64,000 bases of DNA. It comes from Winogradskyella aurantia (lineage in GTDB: Bacteria; Bacteroidota; Bacteroidia; Flavobacteriales; Flavobacteriaceae). Under the pieces are notes generated by a model. That model did no database searches. It had not been told where the DNA came from and saw only the letters and a list, made by a program, of their open reading frames with translations. Shown here piece after piece: positions 55,789 through 64,000 of this stretch. Each line of letters opens with the position of its first letter. The first letter of the stretch is position 1. The position numbers were made by a program, and so were the translations under genes. The stretch lies in NCBI RefSeq assembly GCF_002266855.1, contig NZ_NGJN01000006.1, forward strand, positions 202,451 to 266,450. The letters run 5' to 3'.

Positions 55789-56829
55789 ATGCTTAACCAA
55801 AGACGAACAACAAACTTGTTGTTACTTATAATCGTAATTCCCCTCGTATTTTATCTATTAAAAGTACTATCCTTTATTTTTATTCCTCTAATATTTTCTA
55901 TGTTCATTGCCTTGTTATTTTTGCCTTTAATGCGCATTTTGGGTAGAAGAAGGGTACCAAAGGTAGTTAGTATTGTAATTGTATTGCTTTTGGTTATTGG
56001 GGGCTTAAAAATAGGTATAGAACTTATTCAGTTGTCTAGCCGTGAAATACTGGCTAATAATTCTAGCTTTTTAGAGAAAGCCGAACCTAAATTGATAGAT
56101 TTAAAAAAATATCTTTTCGAAAATTTCGGGATTGAAGTGGAAACAGATAAAAACGTCTTTGCTCAATTATTTCAAAAAGAAAATATTGGTTCCACCATTG
56201 ATTTCTTGCGTTCATTTGTGACTTCATTACTAATGACCGCTTTTTTTGTAGTCTTGTGGTTGGCAGAGTCCATTAACGTTCACAAACTTTTGAACAACAC
56301 GATTTTAAAACAGAAACACACCTCAATTAAGGCATTCATGAAGATCGAAAAAGACCTGATAAAGTTTATAAAGGTTAAATTTTTGGTCAGCGCCCTAACA
56401 GGTGTATTCACTGGTTTGATGTGTTTATTTTTTGATGTTAGCTTTCCCATTTTTTGGGGCTTGTTTGCTTTTGCGATAAATTTTGTCCAAATGGTAGGTT
56501 CCTTTATATCTGTTGTTTTATTATCCATATTTGCTTTTGTGGAACTAGACCCAACAAGCACCTTGTTTTTCTTTATACTATCAATAAGTCTTGTACAGAT
56601 TGTATTTGGAGCTATTCTAGAACCAATTTTTATGGGTAAATCATTTTCCATAAATATTATCGCTGTTTTGGTGATGCTCATGTTTTGGGGTTTTTTATGG
56701 GGTATTCCTGGGTTGATAATGGCTATACCAATTACCGTTTTTATTAAAATTATACTAGAACAGTTTCCGAGCACGAAATTGATTGCCAGTTTGCTATCCG
56801 GTAATGAAACGGAAGTCAGAAATCTCTAA
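55789..56829 (+). CDS. AI-2E family transporter
   Basis: A 346-residue membrane protein with about eight hydrophobic segments of the AI-2E (YdiK/TqsA/PerM) family. The N-terminal pair of helices, an extracytoplasmic soluble part (about 75-140), and the C-terminal ILEPIFMGKSFSINIIAVLV and WGIPGLIMAIPITV blocks are characteristic. Family members move autoinducer-2 or ions; the substrate is uncertain. ATG 55789 is chosen; a GTG upstream would fall in the promoter-like TATCTTTG. Confidence 0.88.
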   Translation: MLNQRRTTNLLLLIIVIPLVFYLLKVLSFIFIPLIFSMFIALLFLPLMRILGRRRVPKVVSIVIVLLLVIGGLKIGIELIQLSSREILANNSSFLEKAEPKLIDLKKYLFENFGIEVETDKNVFAQLFQKENIGSTIDFLRSFVTSLLMTAFFVVLWLAESINVHKLLNNTILKQKHTSIKAFMKIEKDLIKFIKVKFLVSALTGVFTGLMCLFFDVSFPIFWGLFAFAINFVQMVGSFISVVLLSIFAFVELDPTSTLFFFILSISLVQIVFGAILEPIFMGKSFSINIIAVLVMLMFWGFLWGIPGLIMAIPITVFIKIILEQFPSTKLIASLLSGNETEVRNL

Positions 56830-56892
56830 TAAAACACATCTGGTAAAAAGGTAATTTTGAGTATCTTTCTTACGGATTTTAAAACCTAAGAC

Positions 56893-57810
56893 ATGGTCCA
56901 TGGTACTCATAATGCTTTAGAGGATTCTAGAAATAGTGATATCCTCATTTCTATTAATGACAAACTTTATCCCAGAAAGGAAGCTAAAATTTCAGTGTTT
57001 GATAGCGGCTATTTAGTTGGCGATGGTGTTTGGGAGGCCTTTCGCCTGCATTCGGGTGTGCTTATTTTCCTCAGTGATCATTTGAGTCGTTTATGGCAAT
57101 CGGCAGCCACTGTTGGTATGAAACTACCCTTTACGAAAGAAGAGTTAACCTCAAAGATATGGCACACTTTAAAAGCAAATGATATGTCAGATGGTGTGCA
57201 TGTTAGGGTCATGGTTACACGTGGTATAAAGAAAACACCGTCACAAGACCCTCGACTAACAATATCTGGGCCGAACGTAGTTATAATACCTGAATACAAA
57301 ACAGCTTCAATGACCTCAAAGGACAAAGGAATTTCATTGTTTACTTCCACTATACGAAGGGGTTCACCAGATTATTTAGATCCAAGGCTAAATTGCCATA
57401 GTAAATTGCATGAGGTGCAAGCTTTGATTCAAGCAATTGAAGCAGGAGCTGATGAAGCATTAATGTTGGATATTCACGGTTTTGTTGCAACCTGCAACGC
57501 TACAAATTTTTTTATAGTTAAAAACAATGAGGTTTGGACTTCAACAGGTAAGTATTGTATGAATGGCATTACCAGGGGAAAAGTGATTGACCTCTGCAAA
57601 GCAAATGGTATATCCTGTTATGAGAAGGATTTTTCACTTTTTGATGTTTATGGTGCGGATGAAGCCTTTGTAACTGGCACATTTGGCGGATTAACGCCTG
57701 TCATAAAAATAGATGGGAAAACTATTGGAGAAGGTAAATATGGTGATATGACAAGGCGACTAAGTAAAATATACGAGGCCTTAATTGAAAAAATAATACT
57801 AAATGAATGA
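56893..57810 (+). CDS. Class IV PLP-dependent aminotransferase (BCAT/D-AAT-like)
   Basis: A 305-residue fold-type IV PLP enzyme. The catalytic lysine is K171 in LNCHSKLHEVQAL, and SVFDSGYLVGDGVWEAFRLHSG is the opening block. The usual glutamate that contacts the PLP ring nitrogen (GFVAE-type motif) is Thr200 in GFVATCNATN, so catalysis may differ from ordinary transaminases. The substrate is unknown. It overlaps the downstream sulfotransferase-like gene by 8 bases. Similar partners are fused in plant BCAT-like proteins, as far as I recall. Confidence 0.87.
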   Translation: MVHGTHNALEDSRNSDILISINDKLYPRKEAKISVFDSGYLVGDGVWEAFRLHSGVLIFLSDHLSRLWQSAATVGMKLPFTKEELTSKIWHTLKANDMSDGVHVRVMVTRGIKKTPSQDPRLTISGPNVVIIPEYKTASMTSKDKGISLFTSTIRRGSPDYLDPRLNCHSKLHEVQALIQAIEAGADEALMLDIHGFVATCNATNFFIVKNNEVWTSTGKYCMNGITRGKVIDLCKANGISCYEKDFSLFDVYGADEAFVTGTFGGLTPVIKIDGKTIGEGKYGDMTRRLSKIYEALIEKIILNE

Positions 57811-58528
57811 TGTAAAGCGTATCTGTTTATGGTCTGGTCCGCGCAATATCTCTACCGCATTAATGTATGCATTTGCCCAGCGTGAGGACAGCAAGGTGTT
57901 TGATGAGCCACTTTATGCTTTTTATTTAGCAAATCATCCGGAGGCAAAATTTTATCATCCAGGCGCAGAAGCTATTTTAAGAACTATGGACAACAAGGGC
58001 TCCTCTGTTGTTGAGACGATGCTTTCTAACCATGACAAACCAGTCTTGTTTTTTAAACACATGACACATCATTTATTAGATTTAGATCGCAGCTTCATGA
58101 GTAAAACGCTCAATATTATACTTACAAGAAATCCTGTTGATATGTTACCTTCTTTTGATAAGGTAATTAAGAATGCGTCTTTAGCTGATGTTGGTTATAA
58201 ATTGCATGTTGAATTGATGCGTTACTATGAAAAGAATAATATTCCTTTTGTGGTATTGGAATCTAAGAGACTCTTGCTGGACCCAGAAGGACAATTGAAT
58301 AAGCTTTGCGCATTTCTCAATATTCCTTTTGATAAAAATATGTTATCATGGCAGCCGCATCAACGTAAAGAAGATGGTATTTGGTCAAAATATTGGTATT
58401 CTAGCGTTCATCAGTCTTCTGGGTTTGCAAAATATAAATCAAAAAAAACGCCCTTTCCAGAGCATTTAAATCCTCTTCTACATAAATGTTTGCCCTATTA
58501 TAATAAAATGATGCAAAAAGCGATTTAG
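57803..58528 (+). CDS. Sulfotransferase-like P-loop protein
   Basis: A 241-residue cytosolic protein. The N-terminus CLWSGPRNISTALMYAF is a 5'-phosphosulfate-binding-loop type P-loop (residues about 8-24), followed by FDEPLYAFYL. ILTRNPVDMLPSFDKV is the 3'-phosphate-binding-like segment (RxPxD..S). These match the sulfotransferase/HAD-independent P-loop family. It overlaps the aminotransferase gene by 8 bases, so the two are co-translated. No acceptor is known; sulfonation itself is unproven. Confidence 0.82.
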   Translation: MNDVKRICLWSGPRNISTALMYAFAQREDSKVFDEPLYAFYLANHPEAKFYHPGAEAILRTMDNKGSSVVETMLSNHDKPVLFFKHMTHHLLDLDRSFMSKTLNIILTRNPVDMLPSFDKVIKNASLADVGYKLHVELMRYYEKNNIPFVVLESKRLLLDPEGQLNKLCAFLNIPFDKNMLSWQPHQRKEDGIWSKYWYSSVHQSSGFAKYKSKKTPFPEHLNPLLHKCLPYYNKMMQKAI

Positions 58529-58593
58529 CTCTTAAAAGAATGATAAAGAAGACCCGTTTAGGTTAAATTTTAATTATTTTAGGTCAAAATTGT

Positions 58594-59859
58594 ATGACAT
58601 TGAAAAGAACAATCTTACTGTGTTTTGCTTTAGTTCTATGGGTTCATGGGTATGCTTCATATATTCTTATTCCTATGGATGCTGAATTCCAAGAGAATCA
58701 TTTAAAAGCTTATGGGGTTACCTATTGGACGCTTGAACGCGATTTAAAGGTGAAGTGGTTGTTAAATTATCGCGGGGGCTCCTTTTTATTGCCAGATGCT
58801 GAAATCATCCGACGTGAGTGTCAAATTAGAGGGGTTTCTTTTGAAGTTATTTCAGACGCGAAAGCCTCCCAAATTCTTGATGATATATCAAGTCCAGCAG
58901 TTAATCAAGAAGCTGTGGTATTAGAAAAAGCTCCAAAAATTGCTGTTTACACACCTTATGGCAAACAGCCATGGGATGATGCCGTTACTATGGTGCTGAC
59001 TTATGCGGAAATTCCATACGAAACCATTTATGATGAGGAGGTGTTGAAAGACGAATTACTGCTTTATGATTGGTTGCACCTACACCATGAGGATTTTACA
59101 GGGCAATATGGTAAATTTTATAGAGCTTATCGCTCTTCGGCATGGTACATAGAAGAAAAACGAGATGCGGAAGAACTTGCTGCAAAATTGGGATACGGTA
59201 AAGTGTCTGAAGCGAAATTGGCGGTAGCACTTAAAATAAGGGATTATGTAGTAGGAGGTGGGTTTATGTTTGCTATGTGTTCGGCAACCGATAGTTTTGA
59301 TATCGCTTTATCTGCTGAAGGTGTAGATATTTGCGAGCCTATGTTTGATGGGGATGGCAGTGATCCAGGCTATCAAAATAAAATTGATTATTCTAAAACC
59401 TTCGCTTTCAGGGATTTTATTTTAGAACGTAGCCCCAATGTTTACGAGTTTTCTTCTATTGACATGACGAGAAAGCGACAGATTCCTATGACAACGGATT
59501 ATTTTACTTTAATGGAATATTCAGCCAAATGGGACCCCATTCCAACGATGTTAACTCAAAACCATACGGCCTTGGTGAAAGGATTTATGGGTCAAACGAC
59601 ATCATTTACACGGAACCAAATAAAATCCAATGTATTGGTAATGGGTGAAAATAGAACTAATAAAGAGGCTAAATATATCCATGGTATTAAGGGTAAGGGT
59701 TTTTTTACGTTTTATGGAGGCCATGACCCAGAGGATTATACGCATAGGGTAGGAGACCCCAAAACAGAGCTTGATTTGCATCCAAATTCTCCAGGCTACC
59801 GTTTAATACTTAACAATGTGCTGTTCCCTGCCGCTAAGAAGAGAAAGCAAAAAACCTAG
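58594..59859 (+). CDS. Conserved secreted protein of unknown function (annotated elsewhere as asparagine synthetase B)
   Basis: A 421-residue protein with a signal peptide (about 1-22, ending GYAS). I recall close homologues in many flavobacteria labelled asparagine synthetase B, but no glutaminase Cys2, PP-loop or ATP motif SGGxDS is visible. After the signal peptide, SYILIPMDAEFQENHLKAYG opens a domain that is strongly conserved in memory. KIAVYTPYGKQPWDDAV and GGGFMFAMCSATDSFDIALS suggest a class-I glutamine-amidotransferase-like or ThuA-like fold (inference). HGIKGKGFFTFYGGHDPEDY near the C-terminus would fit that fold. It is a strong candidate for an undescribed extracytoplasmic family. 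It has no operon partner downstream. Confidence 0.7.
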   Translation: MTLKRTILLCFALVLWVHGYASYILIPMDAEFQENHLKAYGVTYWTLERDLKVKWLLNYRGGSFLLPDAEIIRRECQIRGVSFEVISDAKASQILDDISSPAVNQEAVVLEKAPKIAVYTPYGKQPWDDAVTMVLTYAEIPYETIYDEEVLKDELLLYDWLHLHHEDFTGQYGKFYRAYRSSAWYIEEKRDAEELAAKLGYGKVSEAKLAVALKIRDYVVGGGFMFAMCSATDSFDIALSAEGVDICEPMFDGDGSDPGYQNKIDYSKTFAFRDFILERSPNVYEFSSIDMTRKRQIPMTTDYFTLMEYSAKWDPIPTMLTQNHTALVKGFMGQTTSFTRNQIKSNVLVMGENRTNKEAKYIHGIKGKGFFTFYGGHDPEDYTHRVGDPKTELDLHPNSPGYRLILNNVLFPAAKKRKQKT

Positions 59860-60143
59860 TAGGCATTATGTTTGGTAGTATTTTAGAATGTTCTGGGTTT
59901 TAAGAGCAGTGCCCGGCCAATATTTTTATCTTTTTAGGAAATTGCTTTTACAGAGTAAAAATAAGTGCTGCAGCCTTGGGATAAATTTTCGACCCATAAC
60001 CTAGGGTTATACATTTTACGGAGCCTTGAAAAATAAATTGGGCAGTAATAGATAAAACAAAAGGATTCTTACTATCCGTTCAAAGAAATCTTATCAAAAG
60101 AGGTATAAAGTAATATTATATGTGTAATGTGTAAGTAAAATGA
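59860..60143. other. Convergent spacer before the rplT terminator
   Basis: About 280 bases between the conserved secreted-protein gene and the rplT operon terminator. No open frame, tRNA or repeat is recognised. Confidence 0.5.
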
Positions 60144-60174
60144 AAAAACCCGATTCATTTTGAATCGGGTTTTT
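60144..60174 (-). terminator. Terminator of the thrS-infC-rpmI-rplT operon
   Basis: A perfect 14-bp stem (60144-60157 and 60161-60174) with a TTT loop, bounded by A and T runs. It lies 36 bases beyond the rplT stop on the minus strand and may also end the convergent transcript. Confidence 0.88.
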
Positions 60175-60210
60175 ATAAGCGAAATGTTGTTATTAATTTG
60201 GCTAAACGCC

Positions 60211-60555
60211 TTATTTAACTTTGTTTACTATAGCCTCAAAAGCTTCTGGGTTATTCATAGCTAAATCGGCAAGAACCTTACGATTCAATTCAATATTATT
60301 AGCTTTTAATTCACCCATAAATTTTGAATAGCTCATCCCATGTTGTCTGGCACCTGCGTTAATACGCATAATCCATAGCGCACGGAATGTTCTTTTTTTG
60401 TTTCTGCGGTCTCTGTACGAATATTGCATCGCTTTATCTACCGCGTTTTTTGCTACGGTCCAAACGTTTTTACGTCTTCCCCAGTAGCCTTTTGCTTGCT
60501 TAAGAACCTTCTTTCTTCTAGCTCTTTTTGCAACTGAATTTACTGATCTTGGCAT
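60211..60555 (-). CDS. rplT: 50S ribosomal protein L20
   Basis: A 114-residue 23S rRNA-binding assembly protein. [20 protein letters not shown] and [17 protein letters not shown] are the L20 signature, and the length is normal. It is the last gene of thrS-infC-rpmI-rplT. In E. coli, L20 represses its own operon; no such leader structure was identified here. Confidence 0.98.
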   Translation of the reverse strand: MPRSVNSVAKRARRKKVLKQAKGYWGRRKNVWTVAKNAVDKAMQYSYRDRRNKKRTFRALWIMRINAGARQHGMSYSKFMGELKANNIELNRKVLADLAMNNPEAFEAIVNKVK

Positions 60556-60653
60556 TTCTTAATTGTTTTTTGTAGTAGGCGACCAAAATTATGATACTTG
60601 CTAAATACTTTTGCCTAACTCCAGGGTTTTACATTGTTTTTAACCGGTTAGAT

Positions 60654-60851
60654 TTACTTCAAACGAAGCATTTGTCTAACATTGTCTTCGTCAGCCTTGT
60701 GCACTAATGTGTCATGGGTCAACGCAAGCTTACGCTTTTTAGATTTTTTAGTCAAAATATGACTCTTAAAAGCGTGCTTTCTTTTAATCTTACCAGTGCC
60801 AGTTAGTTTGAAACGTTTCTTAGCACTCGATTTTGTCTTCATTTTAGGCAT
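60654..60851 (-). CDS. rpmI: 50S ribosomal protein L35
   Basis: A 65-residue basic protein with [20 protein letters not shown] and the C-terminal [18 protein letters not shown]. It sits between infC and rplT, the conserved order of this translation operon. Confidence 0.97.
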   Translation of the reverse strand: MPKMKTKSSAKKRFKLTGTGKIKRKHAFKSHILTKKSKKRKLALTHDTLVHKADEDNVRQMLRLK

Positions 60852-60905
60852 TTGTCCTAGTTTTTAATTACGTTTCGCTTATTTTAAACTGAACTTACTT
60901 CAGCA

Positions 60906-61463
60906 TTATTTATTTTTCTTGGGCGCAATGAACATAATCATTCGTTTCCCTTCTAGTTTAGGCATTTGCTCTACCTTACCATAGTCTTCCAAATCTTGCG
61001 CAAGTCTCAATAGTAAAATTTGCCCTTGTTCTTTAAACACGATAGAACGTCCTTTGAAAAAGACAAAGGCCTTTAATTTTGCACCGTCTTTTAAAAACTT
61101 AATGGCGTGTTTCTTTTTGAACTCATAATCATGATCATCTGTTTGAGGTCCAAAACGAATTTCTTTAACAACCACCTTGGTCGCTTTAGATTTTAGCGCC
61201 TTTTCGCGTTTCTTTTGCTCGTAAAGAAACTTTTTATAATCCATAACCTTGCAGACGGGAGGTTTGGCATCCGGTGAAATTTCAACAAGGTCCAAGCCTT
61301 GTTCATCAGCAATGGCTAAAGCCTGCTTCAAAGGGTAAATCCCAACTTCAACATTATCTCCAACAACTCTAACTTCATCAGCTCTTATTTTAGAATTAAT
61401 TTTATGCTTGTCTTCCTGAGCTTCTCTTCTGTTGTAACTTCTTCTATTTCTACGTATTGCTAT
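60906..61463 (-). CDS. infC: Translation initiation factor IF-3, apparent AUA start
   Basis: IF-3 binds the 30S subunit and proofreads initiator tRNA and start codons. Conserved IF-3 sequence begins IRRNRRSYN...[20 protein letters not shown] and continues through [19 protein letters not shown], upstream of every ATG/GTG/TTG except an internal TTG at 61331. The frame is closed by TAA at 61469-61467, only two codons before ATA at 61463, so ATA (codons ATA GCA ATA) is the only reasonable start. This gives 185 residues, the normal length. A rare start is in keeping with IF-3 autoregulation (AUU in E. coli). Confidence 0.92.
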   Translation of the reverse strand: MAIRRNRRSYNRREAQEDKHKINSKIRADEVRVVGDNVEVGIYPLKQALAIADEQGLDLVEISPDAKPPVCKVMDYKKFLYEQKKREKALKSKATKVVVKEIRFGPQTDDHDYEFKKKHAIKFLKDGAKLKAFVFFKGRSIVFKEQGQILLLRLAQDLEDYGKVEQMPKLEGKRMIMFIAPKKNK

Positions 61464-61487
61464 GGCTTATTTGATTTTAATTAAACT

Positions 61488-63428
61488 TTATCTAAATGTC
61501 TTTAAACTACTTTTTATTTCATTATTTATCAAGTCTACAAACTCTTTGACCTTTATTGTGCCAATCTCCTCACCACCGTGTTTGCGCACTGTGATGGTAT
61601 TGTTTGCTTCCTCTTCTTCCCCAACGATAATCATATAGGGGAACTTGGTCATTTCTGCTTCCCTTATTTTTTTACCAACAGTTTCATTTCTGTCGTCAGC
61701 GAGGGCGCGAATTTCGTCATTTTCTAGCAAATTTAAAACTTTTTGAGCGTATTTTTCATATTTCTCACTAATCGAAATAATCATAACCTGTTCTGGTGTC
61801 AGCCAAAGAGGAAAATTGCCTCCTGTGTGTTCAAGTAAAATAGCCACAAAACGCTCCATACTTCCAAAAGGGGCTCTGTGAATCATTATCGGTCTGTGCA
61901 ACTCATTATCACTACCTTTATAGGTAAGGTCAAAACGTTCAGGTAAGGTATAATCTACTTGAATAGTTCCAAGTTGCCATTTTCTACCCAGGGCATCCTT
62001 TACCATAAAATCAAGTTTTGGACCATAAAATGCCGCCTCACCTTCTACAACAGCATAATCTAGATTTTTGTCTTTAGCTGCATTAAGTATGGCATTTTCT
62101 GCTTTCTCCCAGTTTTCCACACTTCCAATATACTTTTCAGGAGTTTTAGGATCTCTAATAGACACCTGTGCTGTAAAGTTTTCGAATCCCAAAGAACCAA
62201 AAACATAAAGGACTAAATCAATAACTTCCTTAAATTCTGAATCTAAATGCTCAGGCGTACAAAAGATATGTGCATCATCTTGAGTGAAACCTCTAACTCT
62301 TGTCAAGCCGTGTAACTCACCACTTTGTTCATATCTATATACAGTTCCAAATTCAGCATAACGTTTTGGAAGATCCTTGTAAGAAAACGGTTTGTGCTTA
62401 AATATCTCACAATGATGAGGACAATTCATGGGTTTTAATAAAAACTCCTCACCTTCTGCAGGTGTTGAAATCGGCTGGAAACTATCTTCACCATATTTTG
62501 CGTAATGACCAGAGGTAACATATAATTCCTTTTGACCAATATGCGGTGTTACTACCATTTCATAGCCTGCTTTTTTTTGTGCTGCCTTTAAAAAATTCTC
62601 AAGACGTTCTCTTAATGCGGCGCCTTTAGGTAACCAAAGTGGAAGCCCCTGACCGACTTTCTGTGAAAAAGTGAACAGCTCGAGTTCTTTGCCCAATTTC
62701 CTGTGGTCTCTTTTCTTGGCTTCTTCCAATAAATGTAAATACTCGGTAAGGTCCTTTTGTTTCGGAAAGGAAATACCGTAGACCCTAGTGAGTTGCTTTT
62801 CATTTTCGTCACCTTTATAATATGCACCTGCAACACTTAGAATTTTGACCGCTTTGATAATTCCGGTATTGGGTACGTGTCCACCGCGACACAAATCTGT
62901 GAAGGTCGAATGGTCACAAAAACTAATGGTACCATCTTCAAGATTTTGAATTAAATCAACTTTATATTCATTCTTACCTTTATAATAGGCTAAGGCGTCA
63001 GCTTTAGACACATCCCTCATTTTGAAATCATACTTACCCCTGGCGATTTCCATCATTTTTGCTTCGATGGTATTAAAATCTTTCTCAGAGATAGTGTCGT
63101 CGCCCAAATCTACATCATAGTAAAAACCATTTTCTATAGCAGGTCCAACCCAAAGCTTTACGCCTGGATACAATTCTTCAAGTGCTTGAGCTAAAACGTG
63201 AGCACTAGAATGCCAGAACGCTGTTTTTCCTTCATCATCTTTCCAAGTATATAAAACCAAGCTACCGTCTTTTTGCAACGGAGTTGAAGTTTCAATAATG
63301 GTATCATTGAATTTTGCTGAAATAACATTTCTAGCAAAACCTTCGCTTATATCAAGGGCAACCTCATACGGAGTTACACTTTTTTTATAGGATCTAACCG
63401 AACCATCCGGTAGAGTAATATTAATCAT
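61488..63428 (-). CDS. thrS: Threonine-tRNA ligase
   Basis: A class II synthetase of 646 residues, full length. It has an N-terminal TGS domain ([16 protein letters not shown]) and an editing domain with [11 protein letters not shown] and the [16 protein letters not shown] metal region. The catalytic core shows motif 2 [30 protein letters not shown] and zinc-ligand Cys/His residues in [12 protein letters not shown], and an anticodon-binding domain ends the chain. ATG 63428 is chosen since the TGS domain starts there; 28 upstream in-frame residues are unrelated. It heads the thrS-infC-rpmI-rplT operon (24-base gap to infC). Confidence 0.97.
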   Translation of the reverse strand: MINITLPDGSVRSYKKSVTPYEVALDISEGFARNVISAKFNDTIIETSTPLQKDGSLVLYTWKDDEGKTAFWHSSAHVLAQALEELYPGVKLWVGPAIENGFYYDVDLGDDTISEKDFNTIEAKMMEIARGKYDFKMRDVSKADALAYYKGKNEYKVDLIQNLEDGTISFCDHSTFTDLCRGGHVPNTGIIKAVKILSVAGAYYKGDENEKQLTRVYGISFPKQKDLTEYLHLLEEAKKRDHRKLGKELELFTFSQKVGQGLPLWLPKGAALRERLENFLKAAQKKAGYEMVVTPHIGQKELYVTSGHYAKYGEDSFQPISTPAEGEEFLLKPMNCPHHCEIFKHKPFSYKDLPKRYAEFGTVYRYEQSGELHGLTRVRGFTQDDAHIFCTPEHLDSEFKEVIDLVLYVFGSLGFENFTAQVSIRDPKTPEKYIGSVENWEKAENAILNAAKDKNLDYAVVEGEAAFYGPKLDFMVKDALGRKWQLGTIQVDYTLPERFDLTYKGSDNELHRPIMIHRAPFGSMERFVAILLEHTGGNFPLWLTPEQVMIISISEKYEKYAQKVLNLLENDEIRALADDRNETVGKKIREAEMTKFPYMIIVGEEEEANNTITVRKHGGEEIGTIKVKEFVDLINNEIKSSLKTFR

Positions 63429-63453
63429 TATATAGGATGTAAAATTGAACCCA

Positions 63454-63484
63454 CAAAGATATATGTATATAAGGAATAGACAAA
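63454..63484 (-). promoter_or_regulatory. Promoter of the thrS-infC-rpmI-rplT operon
   Basis: Minus strand TTTG (63484-63481), 19 bases, TATCTTTG (63461-63454): full consensus match, 25 bases upstream of the thrS ATG. Confidence 0.7.
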
Positions 63485-63806
63485 GTGAAGTTGTATTTAA
63501 ATAGAAGGGCACTTCGAATTTGCAGAAAGTCCTCGGAATGGAAGTGACATTCCTTAACGTTCTGTATGGATTGAGTTCTTAAGACTTTGATTTACCTCAT
63601 GTATTCGCTTTTTGAAATAAATAGTAAAACAATATTGATTTCACGAGGTATTGCTCCGAGATTTAAGGAAGTTTTTTATTTAAATTAAAGGGCGAATGTA
63701 TAGAACAAATAATCTCAATTGAATAGACTTTTCAAAAAGTTTCAGACATAGGTGTTTGGCTTACATAGTATTGGGTAGCTCCAAAGAATAAAGTTCAAAA
63801 AAGTAG
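63485..63806. other. Divergent spacer between thrS promoter and rRNA-type promoters
   Basis: About 320 AT-rich bases with no gene, tRNA or repeat recognised. It may hold upstream promoter elements. Confidence 0.45.
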
Positions 63807-63836
63807 TTGGGTATTGTTTTAAACCCATTATATTTG
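63807..63836 (+). promoter_or_regulatory. Consensus promoter P1, probable rRNA operon promoter
   Basis: TTG (63807-63809), 19 bases, TATATTTG (63829-63836), a perfect consensus. No coding gene follows in the window, and a second promoter of identical type lies 106 bases downstream. Confidence 0.65.
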
Positions 63837-63911
63837 CGCCCCGTTTGGGAGATGATTTTGGTGTGATTTTTTGGGAGGTACAAAATATTTCAAAAAATAG
63901 TTTGGAAGATG

Positions 63912-63942
63912 TTGCGGGAATAAAAAAAGGGTTTTATATTTG
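63912..63942 (+). promoter_or_regulatory. Consensus promoter P2, probable rRNA operon promoter
   Basis: TTG (63912-63914), 20 bases, TATATTTG (63935-63942). It directly precedes an rRNA-leader-like stretch at the right edge. Confidence 0.65.
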
Positions 63943-64000
63943 CACCCGCTTAACGAGGAAACGAGTTTGGCAAGCAATATAAAAGTTCATTAACATATTG
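63943..64000 (+). other. Probable 5' leader of a ribosomal RNA operon (cut by window edge)
   Basis: The last 58 bases are noncoding and end AAGTTCATTAACATATTG, resembling what I recall of pre-16S leaders in flavobacteria. The 16S gene itself would start beyond the edge. This is inference from context and the tandem consensus promoters. Confidence 0.5.

Noticed and set aside
58594..59859. Asparagine synthetase B activity
   Set aside because: No N-terminal catalytic Cys, no SGGxDS pyrophosphate loop, and a signal peptide argue against it.
61329..61331. TTG as the infC start
   Set aside because: It would delete the conserved N-terminal 44 residues of IF-3, which are encoded uninterrupted upstream to an ATA.
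63429..63512. Upstream start for threonine-tRNA ligase
   Set aside because: The TGS domain starts at ATG 63428; the additional 28 residues cover the thrS promoter elements.
1..64000. Search for CRISPR arrays, insertion sequences, integrases, prophage or toxin-antitoxin genes
   Set aside because: No regularly spaced repeats, transposase or integrase motifs, or attachment-site duplications at the tRNA genes were seen; gene order looks like core chromosome.

Overview
The window looks like a chromosomal segment of a marine-type member of the Flavobacteriaceae (Bacteroidota). The evidence is the low GC content, TTG/TTTG-N19-20-TAnnTTTG promoters (the Bacteroidota sigma factor consensus), few Shine-Dalgarno sites, a SurA-like gene trio, a NusB with a long N-terminal extension, and crtD/cruF carotenoid genes. 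No insertion sequence, phage, integrase, toxin-antitoxin or CRISPR signature was seen. Most of the window is core genome, with some lineage-specific modules.

Layout: 1-1.5 kb, an ABC exporter cut by the left edge (-). 1.6-4.8 kb, amino-acid dehydrogenase, nusB, a DUF1573 lipoprotein and yajC (+). 4.9-6.2 kb, pepT (-). 6.3-14.0 kb, a tripartite RND efflux operon whose outer-membrane factor carries an N-terminal substrate-binding-like domain, followed by a two-TM potassium channel and a small secreted protein. 14-16 kb, an HtrA-like protease and a universal stress protein (-). 16-18.6 kb, pyrD, a LysE-type exporter and an HMG-CoA lyase-like gene. 18.8-25 kb, a four-gene operon: DUF4856 lipoprotein, imelysin-like lipoprotein, vitamin K-dependent carboxylase-like (HTTM) membrane protein and TonB-dependent receptor. 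25.3-27 kb, guaB and a small membrane protein.

Carotenoid genes form two blocks. crtD-cruF-crtY (+, 27-30.3 kb) lies about 10 kb from carH-crtI-crtB-crtZ (-, 39.9-43.6 kb). The second block is headed by a MerR/B12-binding regulator that keeps the cobalamin-ligand motifs, so B12-dependent light control of carotenoid synthesis is likely. Together the enzymes suggest a monocyclic hydroxylated carotenoid (saproxanthin/myxol type), zeaxanthin, or both. Between the blocks lie three SurA-like chaperone genes, a MoxR ATPase, aconitase and a thioredoxin-like protein.

43.7-52 kb holds tRNA-Leu(GAG) and tRNA-Lys(UUU), aroK, a phosphoribosyltransferase, a methyltransferase, an S4 RNA-binding protein, an FKBP-like lipoprotein, a beta-barrel protein, a split transketolase, tgt (lacking the zinc cysteines) and an LptF/G permease. 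52-60 kb holds an EamA transporter, accA, dnaB, an AI-2E-type permease, a class IV aminotransferase with a sulfotransferase-like partner, and a conserved secreted protein of unknown function. The right end is the thrS-infC-rpmI-rplT operon (-), in which infC appears to start at AUA. After it come two tandem consensus promoters and a leader that probably drive an rRNA operon just beyond the edge.

The most interesting points are the VKGC-like protein with the catalytic-type lysine inside a TonB/imelysin operon, the substrate-binding-domain/TolC fusion, the CarH-headed crt operon, the zinc-less Tgt, the aminotransferase/sulfotransferase pair that mirrors a plant fusion protein, and the AUA start of infC.
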